Of a DNA stretch of 64,000 bases, positions 21,518-32,309 are shown piece after piece (the stretch's first letter is position 1; the number at the start of each line of letters is the position of its first letter). The position numbers and the translations under genes were made by a program. Source of the stretch: Heliocidaris tuberculata (taxonomy: Eukaryota > Echinodermata > Echinoidea > Camarodonta > Echinometridae); assembly GCA_025618425.1 (NCBI GenBank), contig CM046833.1:3517672-3581671 (forward strand), written 5' to 3'. A model generated the notes under the pieces. The model was given only the letters and a program-made list of their open reading frames with translations. It made no database searches and was not told the DNA's origin.

Positions 21518-21578
21518 AAGATTAGGATTAAGGTAAGGATTGGGGTTATGGTTAGGTTTAGGTTTAGGATTAGCATGG
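21518..21578 (+). repeat. Degenerate telomere-like repeat
   Basis: A run of GGATTAAGG, GGTTATGGTTAGG, TTTAGGTTTAGGATTAGC-type words: interstitial (TTAGGG)n-like sequence with many changes. Confidence 0.55.
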
Positions 21579-21579
21579 C

Positions 21580-22185
21580 GAAGTTAGACCGGAGCAATTG
21601 TTACAGGAGCAAATGTCATGGAACCCGGAGATCTACCCGCAACTTTCGTCTTTCCAGTTCAGTGTTTAAAGGTACTTCAATCATCCCTTTTACAGACTTA
21701 CACAAAATTCCGCGAAACTTTGCACATGTTTAGAAATCCTGTAGATACTGCCTATGAAATTTCACGGTCACAAGTTCTGTAGTCCTTTGTAAGAAATGAA
21801 AATTTTGCTTTTGTCGCAGAGGGCTCTCTTTAGAAAGCAAAGGCTTCTTTGATGATATCATTGGAGACTCTGGAGTAGTAGGGTACGGATATGTGAAACA
21901 GATGGCTCAAAATCGTAGCAGTTGGAAAGACTTTTGCTCTATAAAAGTTAATTGGGTCACTGAACCTGTCACTTGACAGACCACCATTGATGATGATTGA
22001 TGATTCGCAGCATTTATGAATAGTTAACCTAATCAGCCATTCTTGGAAAATACAAAACATTGCTATAAGATTGAAAGAAAATAATGTTGTCCTTCTATAA
22101 CATCATTTCAAACTTTAGATAGATATTCAGTGAAGTTCTATTGAAGTTTATTTGTTACGCTTTTACATAAAATCAATTTAGACTT
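21580..22185. other. Unassigned spacer
   Basis: Short open frames occur on both strands, but no recognisable motif. Confidence 0.4.
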
Positions 22186-22612
22186 TACAAGCATGAGAGT
22201 CGGTTACGAAACTATAGGGGTAAAGAACTCAAATCAAGTATAATGTACGGTGAATAGGTAGAAAGTTTCGAAAGATATACATGTAGATGCGACAGAAAAA
22301 AACAGAAAATGTAAAATATCGGGAGCCTAACTAAAAAGCAAAACTTGTAAAATGATTAGGCTCCCGTATAGATTAACATTGTATTAAGTATGCGATAAGA
22401 AGCAAAACGGAATAGTAGTATCAGGTTCACTAACGGATAAGATAGATAAGATTTATTGACATTATCGACCCCCTCTCTGTGTATGAGAGTACAAGCAAAG
22501 AAACATATTAACAATTATTATACATAAATTTTAAGTGTATATACAAGGAAAATAAAGCTCAAAATGTAGAGTAAAGAAAATAAGAAGACGAAGAAGATGA
22601 ATAAGAAGAAAG

Positions 22613-22722
22613 CTGAAGAAGAAGAAGAAGAAGAAGAAGAAGAAGAAGAAGAAGAAGAAGAAGAAGAAGAAGAAGAAGAAGAAGAAGAAGAAGAAGAAGA
22701 AGAAGAAGAAGAAGAAGAAGAA
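22613..22722. repeat. (GAA)n microsatellite
   Basis: About 36 GAA triplets within the LINE 3' region, at the position of the purine tract in copy 1. Minus-strand frames of poly-Phe or poly-Leu are artefacts. Confidence 0.97.
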
Positions 22723-23320
22723 AATTATTAAGGCAGGCAATGTAACACAAACAAAATCTTTTTGACTACCTCTATACGATCCAGCGTGATACCAATGTGT
22801 ATAATACTTACTTAAAAGATAATGCCTATAAGCTTTCATTTATAAAAGAACTGGTAGAGGGGCTATCAACAATTTCGTTATTCAGGCTGTTCCAGAATTT
22901 TGGTCCAATAAAAATGATTAATCCAGGAAATAGAGGGCTTTAATCAGAATTTTTGCTGGGGAAGGTTTGAAAAGCTTAATATCCAGGGTAAAATTTTGCG
23001 CTGATTGCAAATTATTGACCTTACTCACGACATTTTGGTCATTAAGGCTATTTTGGGGCTAAAAATGACAATTTTGGTAACTTTCGATCAGAGGTAATTA
23101 TCCCAAAGAAGGTTTTATAGGCCTATCCTATGTAAAAATGTGCCCTGGATCGAGAAAAAGTAGTTTATAGACCCCCAGAACAACGGAGAGGTCATTATAG
23201 CCACCTTTTGGCCCAAAATGACAATTTAAGTCATTTTTTTCCTCCAAAATCTGATACAAAGTGTACTGAGAATCCTTTGAAGAGGAGGTTATATGACTTC
23301 CCAATTTAATGCAGAAATGT

Positions 23321-23674
23321 GACCAGAATGTAATGAGTGAGATCAATAGGAGTAAAATTGTAAATTAGTATTGGATGCCAAAACTCACCTACAAATCATT
23401 CAGATTAAAAATTTGAACACGTTTCAGACAAAGAAGGAATGATATCGATGGTCATTTTGGGGCAAAAAAGGTGACCATTGTGACCAGAATGTCATGAGTG
23501 AGGTCCATAGGAGTAAAATTGTAAATTAGTATTGGATGCCAAAACTCACCTACAAATCATTCAGATTAAAAATTTGAACACGTTTCAGACAAAGAAGGAA
23601 TGATATCGTTGGTCATTTTGGGGCAAAAAAAAGTGACCATTGTGACCAGAATGACATGAGTGAGATCCATAGGA
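23321..23674. repeat. About 161-bp tandem repeat in the foldback centre
   Basis: The GACCAGAATGTCATGAGTGA block recurs at about 23321, 23481 and 23644. It is followed each time by CCATAGGAGTAAAATTG-type sequence; the third copy is cut by MITE copy C. Confidence 0.85.
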
Positions 23675-23860
23675 AACACGATAAAAACTACTTTCGAAAA
23701 ATAAACTCAAGGGCAATTTCAAAGGCCTATTGTACTGCCCATAGAAATCAGGCTCGGATTACGTAATACACCATTATAATGTTCGCACATTTCTAAAGGT
23801 GATAGACAGGGCTATTGAAATTGTCTTGAGTAATTTTTCGAAAGTAGTTTTTATCGTGTT
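23675..23860. mobile_element. Palindromic MITE, copy C (186 bp)
   Basis: Same termini as copies A and B. Flanked by AGGA (23671-23674 and 23861-23864). The uninterrupted tandem unit CCATAGGAGTAAAATTG at about 23500 shows the empty site. Confidence 0.92.
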
Positions 23861-24699
23861 AGGAGTAATATTTTTGGAAACAGCGTAAAATTGTACATAG
23901 GATGAGATTTTAAAACCTTCCCCATCGAAATTCATATTTGGGTATGGAAGCCCAATTGAAGCCTTGAAGCTCACTTATTCCGAGTTTTTAATAGAAATTA
24001 TGCAAATGGTAAAAAGTTCAAATTGGCCAAAATGACCAAAATGGTAAAAACGGTATAATTACCTTCAATGAGTTATTTGTTCTGGGATCAGCGCACATTT
24101 CTGCGTTGAATTTGGAAGTCATAACCTCCTCTTCAAATGATTCTGATTAAACTTTGTATCAGATTTTGGACCCCAAAAATGACTAAAATGATCATGGCTA
24201 TAATGACTACTCCGTTGTGCTTGGGGTCTATAAACTACTTTTTCTCGATCCGGGGCACATTTTTTACATAGGATAGGCCTATCAAACCTTTTTTTCCCGC
24301 CGATAATGCCGATTGGGGTAATTACCTCTGACCCAAAGTGATCAAAATAGTCATTCCCCCCCCCCCCCCATGACCAAAATGACCAAAGGGTCAATAAGAC
24401 TGAAATTTTTAGAATCAGCGCAAAATTTTACCCAGAATCAGCTTTTCAAAGCTTCCCCAGCAAAAATTATGATTAAAGCCCCTTATCTCCTGGATAAGAA
24501 TAATTGATTTGTTTGCAAAAACGGTGCGAGTTCGAGGAAGATGGAAATGGTTTGTATGTCTAGTTGGATAGGAAGTATATAGCATTGTTGCGTAAAACAT
24601 AGGGATGAAAACATTTGGTAAAATACCTTTCGAGAGTTCGTAAATAAATATTCCAAGATTATGTACAGGTCAGATATCTGATAAGATAATTACTCAATA

Positions 24700-26150
24700 T
24701 TATCCAGGAGCTATCAAAATGTATGTTGCAGCAAACAATGATAGACAACTTGAACTTGGAAATAATTTAATGACTTTGAATTGATAAATCGACAGTATTT
24801 TTCGAGAATTTTCATACAGTAAAAATTATATTCAATTAAGAGAAAATTACTACATATAGGTTTGAAAAAGGAAGCTATTAAAGATATACAGGCAGACCAT
24901 GGAAACTTTTGCCACTATTCTTTATGAAACCCTTTACTAGTTTTAGACAATACTGATCCGTTAAATGACTCAAGAAGATTTTTTTTCTTCTCAAAATAAT
25001 AAGATTTGAATAAATTTAATCTGGTTAAGATTCATATTGCTAAATGAAACTGAATACAGATGGAACGATACTGTAATTTTTTTCATACTTTTGCATAGGC
25101 CTATTCAGAGGTGCATGATTTCTAATATATTCATTTTCATTCTGTTGTTTTTATATGTATGAATTATCGTTCCTTAACATTTGTAATAAAAAGTAATTTC
25201 TTTATTAACATTGCGTAAAGTGAAGTTATATTTTAAGGGTTATTATTCATCCCGCATGATCCTTTTTAGTCCTAATATTAAGTAACAGAACGAACGAATA
25301 CATAATTTGTTTAAGACGTAATCTGTGAAGTAGAAAGAGTTTAAATTTATGTGCTTCATTTCTGTTTTGATTTTGTTGTCCGTTTCATTTCATTTTGCTA
25401 CGTTACTAGTATATATCTTTAATGCATATGTAGGCTATCATTTTTTTGATCTATGAGCATATACTGGCATTGTGTTTAGTGATGTTTTTATAGTAAAATC
25501 TAAAATTCAAATTCGTGTTATTTTGGATCCATGAATCAACCAATATTATTTTGGTTTATTTGTGGCAAGTTTTATTTTGGTATGGGCTAATCTCCATCTT
25601 CATCAGACCTTGAAAATCGATTAGTCACAACATGTTCACTGTCCAAAAAAAAAAAAAAAAAATCAAATTTGTGTTTAATATTGTTCATACACCGAGCAAC
25701 TAATTTTAAGGGTAGCATGTGGCCAGTTTTCTTCTGAATGTGTTACCGTTTACCTCTGTATATAGTGTTTTTTTTATAGTAGATTTTGTCATTCGCAAAT
25801 AAAGAAAAGGTAAAATGTCACGTTTCTTCACGTACTAAACTTTAATTTATCTTTTTGTTTAAAACTCATCAATGTGGTTGATATTATTACTATCATTATT
25901 TATCATGCTTAATAAAATCCCATAACTGTATCTAGAACTGTTTTCATCTCATCTCACACTCAGGGTCAATAAACTTTCATATCTTGCTTCTGCCCAAATA
26001 TCGTTAATGGTTTGTAGAGGGGAAAAAGGCTCAGACCGAAAAAAACAACAACAACAAAATGTTAAGTAATGGAGACTAACTTGTCTTTTTTAAAAACGTA
26101 TTCGTAATTTGGCCCGAAAGCTTACTACTATTATGTCAGTGGTATCAATA
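24700..26150. other. AT-rich intergenic sequence
   Basis: Includes an A18 run near 25645. No gene, RNA or clear repeat was recognised. Confidence 0.5.
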
Positions 26151-26154
26151 CACG

Positions 26155-26415
26155 TCGGGGGGGGGGGGGGGGGGGGGGTGTTAGAGTCATCTCACCCCCC
26201 CCCCCCGGCTGAAGTGGGGATAAAATGGTATGAGGGGCAGTGGCGTACGCAGGATTTTTTTTAAAGGGGGTGTCTTTTTACTACAAAATTCTCTGACAAG
26301 CAAAAAAAAAAAAAAAAAAAATTTAAAGGGGGTGTTTTAACACCAAAAGGGGTTGTTTGAACACCTAGGACACATAAAACACCCAAAACACCCCCCTCCC
26401 CCCCCCCCCCGGTAC
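26155..26415 (+). repeat. Dispersed low-complexity element with G/C runs, second copy
   Basis: G run at 26156-26178 and C runs at 26194 and 26393-26410. GGCGTACGCAGGATTTTTTT is followed by TCTGACAAGCAAAAAAA, shared with 3950-3975. Low complexity, no gene. Confidence 0.6.
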
Positions 26416-27054
26416 GTGCATGATGAAGGGTATTACAGAGATAGGAAATGTAACAGTAGTTAAACGTACATTAATCACTCGATGTGGCTCGTATCTATGG
26501 GTGTATGAGATAAATCGTCCAAATTGTAACAGAGAGAGAGAGAGTAGAATCATAACTATTGAAATATTGTTGGAGAAATAGAAAGGAAAATACAAAGTGA
26601 GAAGAATGACACGACATCCGGCGTACAGATGCCCAGAAGAGCAGGGTCGGACGTGATTCAAGTGGCAGGGTATATACATCATACTTAAAACAATGTAATT
26701 AATTTGAGTAAATTTGGAATTTGCACAAACGCTCTGTGGTAAGTCCAAATAAGTCAGTGATTTAAAAAACACAGAATTTCACTTCATATTTTATCAAGTT
26801 TATTTTGCTTTTAATTTCTAACAGAAGGTACTAAATACTTCGAGTCTACTTTGGTAGCTAATTTATTTACTTCCGTTATACTTGTTATTGTTCTTTACAT
26901 AATTATTTTTCTCTTGCCTCCTTTATTACTTCCTACTTTTTACTTCTTTTCATTGTTATATTCTGGTCCTATAAGCACTTTATAGGCAGAGGCTGCTCTC
27001 CGGGGAGGGGGTGGGGAGGGCTGATTCCAGGAAGCACAGTGCCTCACTTTTTCA

Positions 27055-27235
27055 GTTAGTACCCAGCATGAAGTGCTTCTTTTCATATCTGATTTGAGCC
27101 CCCTTTTTCTTCTTGTAACAGCTCTTTTTACGTCTGATTAGTGCCCACTTTCCTTTCTAATAGTTCCATTTCCCTTCTGATAGGTGCCCCTTTTACCTTT
27201 CATAAGTACCTCTTTTGTCTTCTTAAAATGCATTT
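27055..27235 (-). repeat. Degenerate ~21-bp tandem repeat
   Basis: Units of the type CCCTTTTACCTTTCATAAGTA / CCATTTCCCTTCTGATAGGTG repeat about seven times; on the minus strand they read as a loose Arg-Gly-Thr-Tyr heptad pattern with a stop. Likely a simple repeat. Confidence 0.45.
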
Positions 27236-27239
27236 TTAA

Positions 27240-28400
27240 ACCTATATTTCCCAATTTCGCTTACAAAATGTGTCCTAAAATCCTCAAATGAGCCATCTAC
27301 GTAGCTCCAAAGAAAAATCAGAAAAAACACCAACCAAATCATGAACTCTTTCAGTCCTAAAGACAAATGAGTTGACAAAATTGAATAACTGCAATCTGCA
27401 ATGCAAACATGCAAGTTTCAGGATTGTTCATATTTTTTTCTCCAATTTGCACTGCAGATAGCAGTTATCGATCGTGTCAACTCACTTGTCTTCTGGATTG
27501 AGCAAGTGATATAATTGGTTGATTGCCTTTTTTTTCCTTTTTTTTTTGCATTGATTGAAGGACTGACTGCATGATTAATTGGTTGATTGATTGATTGATT
27601 GATCTTTTTGCATAATCACGTGTGGTAATTTTTTTTCTGACTTTCAAAGTGTGCCAGCAGTTATGTCGAAACAAAAAGTGATGATTTAAAACAAAGTATT
27701 CAATTGTTCACTCAAGCATAACACGTTAATGAGATATGTCAGAACCTACACACAACAAAGAATATTCCTTCATAAATTGTCTTATGAAGTAATAAGAATA
27801 TGAAAGTTCCTAAGCCTCTACATGTACACTACTCTCAGCTTTGCTGATATCAACCAAAGATATAACAGTTCTTGTCGAGTCTGAATTTTGCACCTTTTCA
27901 CCAAAGTTTCCTCTGCTCACTCAAGCGTAAAATACTTTCACATTTTTTGGTGTCATTTGATAGAAGAGACCCTGGGCTATCCACTGGTATGAATATTTTC
28001 TGAAATATACTGAAATATTTAGTTGGGGAGACTTTTTCCTGCTGTGAAACTTTTTTGGGATGCACTTTTTTAATGTATGTGAACCAAATTTGTTCCCCCC
28101 TTCCCCTCTCTCTTCTGTTTTCTGTTTCTCCTTTTTCCTTTCTCACCTTATCTCTCTTATTTTCCCTCTCATACATCTCCTCTTAGTCTCTATCTCCTCC
28201 TCCTCCCCAAAAGATTCATTAATGTACATGTATTTGCATTCCGAAAGAACTTTACGGTGATATCTACTTTGTTTTTAATAATCATGTTTGAAATTTGAGA
28301 AGAATGTAATCTACAGTTTTCATTGTATTGCATTAAAAATTTTATTCATCAGTGAAATATTTTGTGATGTGTCGCATTATTCATAATTGATGTGTGATTG
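27240..28400. other. Intergenic sequence with simple repeats
   Basis: Holds a short (ATTG)n run at about 27575-27602 and a pyrimidine-rich tract near 28095-28210. No gene recognised. Confidence 0.45.
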
Positions 28401-28424
28401 ACCAGATAAGCTGGATCGTTTTGA

Positions 28425-28885
28425 CAAGGTTTTAGTCAAATATGACTAGATCCTAGTCATAAACTCTGACTATAGATATCTAGTTAGAATACTAGATTTT
28501 TCCCATCATTTTAGCAAGGATCCCAGTCAAATTTGACTAGATCCCTAATCATAAACTATGACTAGAAATCTGGTTAGAATGCTTGACTAGAGTTTCCGGA
28601 TCATTTTGACTAGATTTAACTAGATTTGACCAGGTTTCATCAGATCCCCTAGTCACAGACTTTGACCAGATTTCACTATATAGTCAAAACGTTTGACTAG
28701 ATTATCCAGATCATTTTGACTAGATTTGACCAGATCCCCTAGTCACAGACTTTAACCAGATTTCGAGTAAAAATATTTGACTATATTTTCAGGATCATTT
28801 TGACTAGGAACAGTGAGTACCCCTGGGATCCTATTTTTCTAGTCAAATTGACTAGATTCTAGTCATATTTGACTAGATTATTTTT
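28425..28885. repeat. Cluster of GACTAGAT / CTAGTCA words in ~100-bp degenerate units
   Basis: More than 20 words of the form TTTGACTAGAT or AGTCAAA, many as near-palindromes such as AGTCAAATTTGACTAG, in loosely tandem units containing GATCCCCTAGTCACAGACTTT (twice). Confidence 0.75.
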
Positions 28886-29239
28886 AGTGTTCGTGCAACC
28901 TCCACCTCATTATTATATGAGCAACAAGGTGCCCGAACATCTATATTCTGGCAGAGAGATACAAATATTTTGGGAGCGTGGTGCCTTTAATGTGTAACTT
29001 CTGTATATTTTCACTACCAAAAAAGTGTTTAAAAAAAATTGCGCACAAAATTTAGAAACTGAAAAGTTGATATTCGAGCATATCTCTTATGGATACTCAT
29101 TCCGTAACATTGCAATGCTCGGTGTCTACCTTCTCATGCCACCCTACCATGCTATCAGCGGTGACAAATGATTCTGTTTCAGGTCTAGTAAGGAATGCGA
29201 TGAAAAACAATACTAGTAGATGATAACTGTGCTTATGAT

Positions 29240-29720
29240 ATTGCAAAGGTTTTTTTTTTCTTTTTTTTTTCTTTTTCTTTTTCTTTTTCAAATTAAGAAT
29301 TCTAAACCTCGCACTATTAGAAAATATGTATGAAAAGGAGGGGAATGTGCTTGTTTGGGGGGAGGGGGACAGGAATTTATGCAGGTAGTATGCTTTTGAC
29401 GTGGCCCCCCCCCCCCCCCAGTGCCGTCACCAGCTTTTTTCAAGGGGGGGGGGGTGCCTTTTGGAAAAAAAAAGACAAAACTTACCAACTCCAATGTCAG
29501 GCAGTGGTGCTGGTGGCGCAGATACGAGCTGTTCGACACAACACAATAAGAACATGTCGCCCTTTTCAAAAGACACCCCCCCCCCAATTTTTTTTTTTTT
29601 TTTAATTTATTTTTTTTTATCTGGAGGGGGGTGCGTTCGCACCCTCGGCACCCCCCCCCCCCCTGGCGACGACCATGCCCCCCAGAGTGTTTGCCCATCC
29701 CCCGACCATCCACTTTGAAA
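29240..29720. repeat. Low-complexity T, C and G runs (dispersed element)
   Basis: T-rich at 29250-29290, then C and G homopolymer runs interspersed with CAGTGCCGTCACCAGC-type sequence. Overlapping Pro/Gly-rich open frames on both strands are artefacts. Confidence 0.6.
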
Positions 29721-29859
29721 GACGCTCCTCGGCCCCTGTTTATAGGCCTACATAAAATTATAATTTAACAAAAATACTGATAGCTTTATAGGGTACCGAT
29801 AGATGAACTAAGTGCGGTGAAAAAAAAACTAAACTTGAAGAGCGCCATCAGACCAGTGT

Positions 29860-30740
29860 TTACCTGGAGCTAACGTAACACTGTACCTGCCATGCCAGCG
29901 CCTAGCCTGGCGGCGCGCTGGCCTGGAGTTATGCGCCAGTAAGCCAGCTACATATTACTGTACAGTATTTGCATTGACCACCGCGGTGCGTTGATCCGCT
30001 CTGTGCATATGCATCGAGACCCATTTCTTTCTTTCTTTCTCTAATGCGGTTGTGTATCAAGATCATGGTGATTCAACTCATGTTTACGGACAACAGCATA
30101 GTTATACAACATAAGATGTGAAACTGTTACAACGTGAAATATAAACATCACTTTCTGGTTTCATGCATGAGCGGTATCGTCGACATCGAAGACGTTCATC
30201 GTTCGTGCCCCGTATCTTCTGGCTTGGAAGTGTATCCGTAATCCGTAGCTCCAGAAGTACCCGTCTAACTTTACTACAGTCGAGTCGTCTGTTTGCTTGT
30301 AAGAAATATTATAATTTATATGGCTAGTGCTATGCCGAGGGCGTTAGTTTATTTATCTAACCTCACATGCACGTGTGTGTGAGAGACTGTGAGTTAGATC
30401 GAGTGAAAATCTAGATCTACGAACTTGAATTTGGTTGAGGTGTAAGTTAGATCACGAAGATCTAGATCTAAGTATGGGAAACTTTATGGACTTCACTCTT
30501 CAGTCAGGATTTTGTTTGTTGTTGATAATTAGCTACAGTACATCACATCATGGCTTCATGCTAGTACTAGTACTATGTAGATTTACATGCTTTGTTTTCA
30601 GCAGCCAAAGAGACATTTAATTCCGCGGTGTACATAAATTTCTTTACATCTATCAAGTATCAGGTTCTACAGTACTGTATATGTAAATATTAATTATTAT
30701 GAACTACATGTACATTGTAACTGTTAGTTAGATCATGGAG
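29860..30740. other. GC-richer spacer upstream of the RecQ-like exon
   Basis: Contains CpG-bearing sequence around 29880-30000 and short TTTC repeats near 30026. Could include a promoter but no defined element is visible. Confidence 0.35.
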
Positions 30741-30752
30741 CATGCCATTTAT

Positions 30753-30881
30753 TAGCCTCTTGTCGAGGCCCTGGCGCTGTTGAAATCCTTGGCGATATGG
30801 AGGCAAAATTTCTGGCGAGCGAAGCGAACCAGAAAAACCGAGGCGCTTGCGCCGAGGGCCTCTTGACACCCGATCTGAATT
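30753..30881 (+). repeat. Inverted repeat, left arm, flanking RecQ-like exon
   Basis: Near-perfect inverted match to 31929-32060, including TAGCCTCTTGTCGAGGCCCT, GGCGATATGGAGGCAAAATT, CCGAGGCGCTTGCGCCGAGG and CCTCTTGACACCCG. The main difference is a 3-nt indel plus scattered substitutions. Confidence 0.93.
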
Positions 30882-31037
30882 TCTTTTGTATTTCATTGTT
30901 TTGACGAATATTCCGACCAAATTTTGGTCGGTGAAAATCATCCAATAAGCGCGAGCTACCATGACGTAATGTTAAATATTCATGACTCGACTGCACGCTA
31001 TTTCTTACATATTAGATCTAATTAATCGCAGCCCAAA

Positions 31038-31488
31038 ATGGCATTCAACGTTTCTTCCACGACGAGTGATGACGATATTTGTAAGAGCTTAGAATATGCC
31101 GCTAGAATGTTGAAGATTGACAGATTCAAAGATTTGCAAGTTGATGCAATCAAATCTGCACTTAAAGGACAAGATGTTTTTGTGAATCTGCCTACTGGCT
31201 ATGGAAAAAGTGTTATTTTTCACGCGCTACCGCTCTGTGCTGATTACCTCCGTGGGCCAGGGATGGAGAGTGAGACTGCTGCTTCGCGAGGGCCAGGCGG
31301 ATCCCCCGGGGCCTTGCCGGGCAGTGAAGTTGCTGGTAACTCCTTGGTTACATCATCTTCACGAAGCATTTTGTTAATTATTCCCCCTTTGGTGTCTCTG
31401 ATGAGAGACCAGGTGAAGTCGCTCAAGAAACGTTGTCTTCAAGCCATCTATCTTGGGGACGTTTCGTCACAAGATGAGACTTTAGAAG
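31038..31488 (+). CDS. RecQ-type DNA helicase, N-terminal exon (partial)
   Basis: The start ATG at 31038 sits in a favourable AAAATGG context. The 150 codons run to a probable donor at 31489 (GAAG|GTATAA); without splicing the frame stops at 31529. RecQ hallmarks are the motif-0-like FKDLQVDAI (residues 30-38), Walker A PTGYGKS (52-58) and motif Ia-like IIPPLVSLMRDQV (114-126). Between them residues 72-108 form a Gly/Pro/Ser-rich insert. The DEAH box, motifs III-VI, RQC and HRDC parts are not seen anywhere downstream, so this is either the first exon of a gene with unrecognised distant exons or an orphan fragment. It lies between two inverted repeats, which suggests mobile or amplified origin. 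Not assigned to a specific RecQ paralogue. Confidence 0.75.
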
Positions 31489-31928
31489 GTATAATTTTGA
31501 ATTTGACTCAGTCCAGATCTAAAAACTAACTGTGTTAGTGTTATTTGTTAATAACACTGTAACAGTACGGTGTAGACTAAGTCAACTTTTCAGAATTGAT
31601 GGAGATGACTTTTATTACCCATTCTTCATTATTTGTAAATATATGATGATCTCTTCATTCTCTTGAGAAATATGTACATTTGTCTTATTTCAAATTACCA
31701 TGGTTTGTAAGCTAGAGATCGAATTCTTCATAATGTACTTGTCTGTGAATGTATTTTGAGCAAGAGATTTACGTAATCCCCCCCCCCCCCAAATAATAGA
31801 CTAGTCCAGAACTGAAGTAAGAAATCCTTGAGATTTCATTGGCCAATTTGCTGGGCGATCGCCGCGGTAATCTAACTATTCACGTTTTCATGCATAATTC
31901 AATAGGAAATCGTGCCTCATGAATATAT

Positions 31929-32060
31929 AATTCAGGTCGGGTGTCAAGAGGCCCTCGGCGCAAGCGCCTCGGTTTTTCTGGCTCGCTTCGCTCGCCACCA
32001 GAAATTTTGCCTCCATATCGCCAAGGATTCCAACAGCCCCAGGGCCTCGACAAGAGGCTA
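31929..32060 (-). repeat. Inverted repeat, right arm, flanking RecQ-like exon
   Basis: Reverse-complement partner of 30753-30881. Small open frames across both arms are the same sequence read on opposite strands and are not genes. Confidence 0.93.
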
Positions 32061-32283
32061 GCCACTTATCTGATGAACAAGGTTATGTGCCATGGAGAAA
32101 ATTATGATGGACGGACAAATGTCATTAATGCATATATTCAAGTCAAGGCAATAGGCAATATAAGCTAGATGCCCATTTAAAATTCGGTTGGACAAAATGA
32201 AAGGGTCCTACATGTCCTTGACTGTGAGCTACACAGCTACATGATGTAGACCATGACGTCGACCTGTTGTCACTCACACTTAT

Positions 32284-32307
32284 GCGAGGTTAATATATTA
32301 ACCTCGC
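32284..32307. repeat. Perfect 24-bp palindrome
   Basis: Centre GGTTAATATATTAACC with GCGA/TCGC ends. The half ATATATTAACCTCGC recurs near 32695. Confidence 0.9.
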
Positions 32308-32309
32308 AC

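Larger units (their letters stand above)
22921..24495. mobile_element. Foldback element, arms about 400 bp
   Basis: The left arm from 22921 (ATCCAGGAAATAG..GGGCTTTAATC) and the right arm ending at 24495 are inverted matches over about 400 bp. Paired blocks include GCTGGGGAAG, GTAAAATTTTGCGCTGATT, TAGGCCTATCCTATGTAAAA, ATCGAGAAAAAGTAGTTTAT and TTTGAAGAGGAGGTTAT. The centre has a ~161-bp tandem repeat and MITE copy C. No coding frame. Flanking AATGATT / AATAATT may be an imperfect target duplication. Confidence 0.85.
22185..24690 (-). pseudogene. Jockey-like LINE copy 2, 3' end, split by a foldback element
   Basis: Co-linear with 10040-11450. Shared blocks include AGAAAGTTTCGA, GATTAGGCTCCCGTATAGA, the purine tract, TTCAGGCTGTTCCAGAATTT, and ACGGTGCGAGTTCG followed by TGGAAATGGTTTGT. 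It is interrupted at 22921-24495. It lacks the 10301-10857 insertion of copy 1. The LINE match ends near 24690, a 5' truncation. Confidence 0.85.

Noticed and set aside
22531..22839. Poly-Phe / poly-Leu open frames
   Set aside because: Produced by a GAA triplet microsatellite within a LINE 3' region.
26365..26772. 135-codon minus-strand frame with hydrophobic stretches
   Set aside because: No recognisable motif; the start is in T-rich and the end in poly-G sequence; likely chance.
29288..29718. Overlapping 91-141 codon frames on both strands
   Set aside because: Low-complexity C/G/A/T homopolymer runs; no conserved motif and opposite-strand frames overlap fully.
30690..32168. GPRRKRLGFSGSL-like peptide encoded twice, on opposite strands
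   Set aside because: It is the translation of the two inverted-repeat arms, not a conserved protein.
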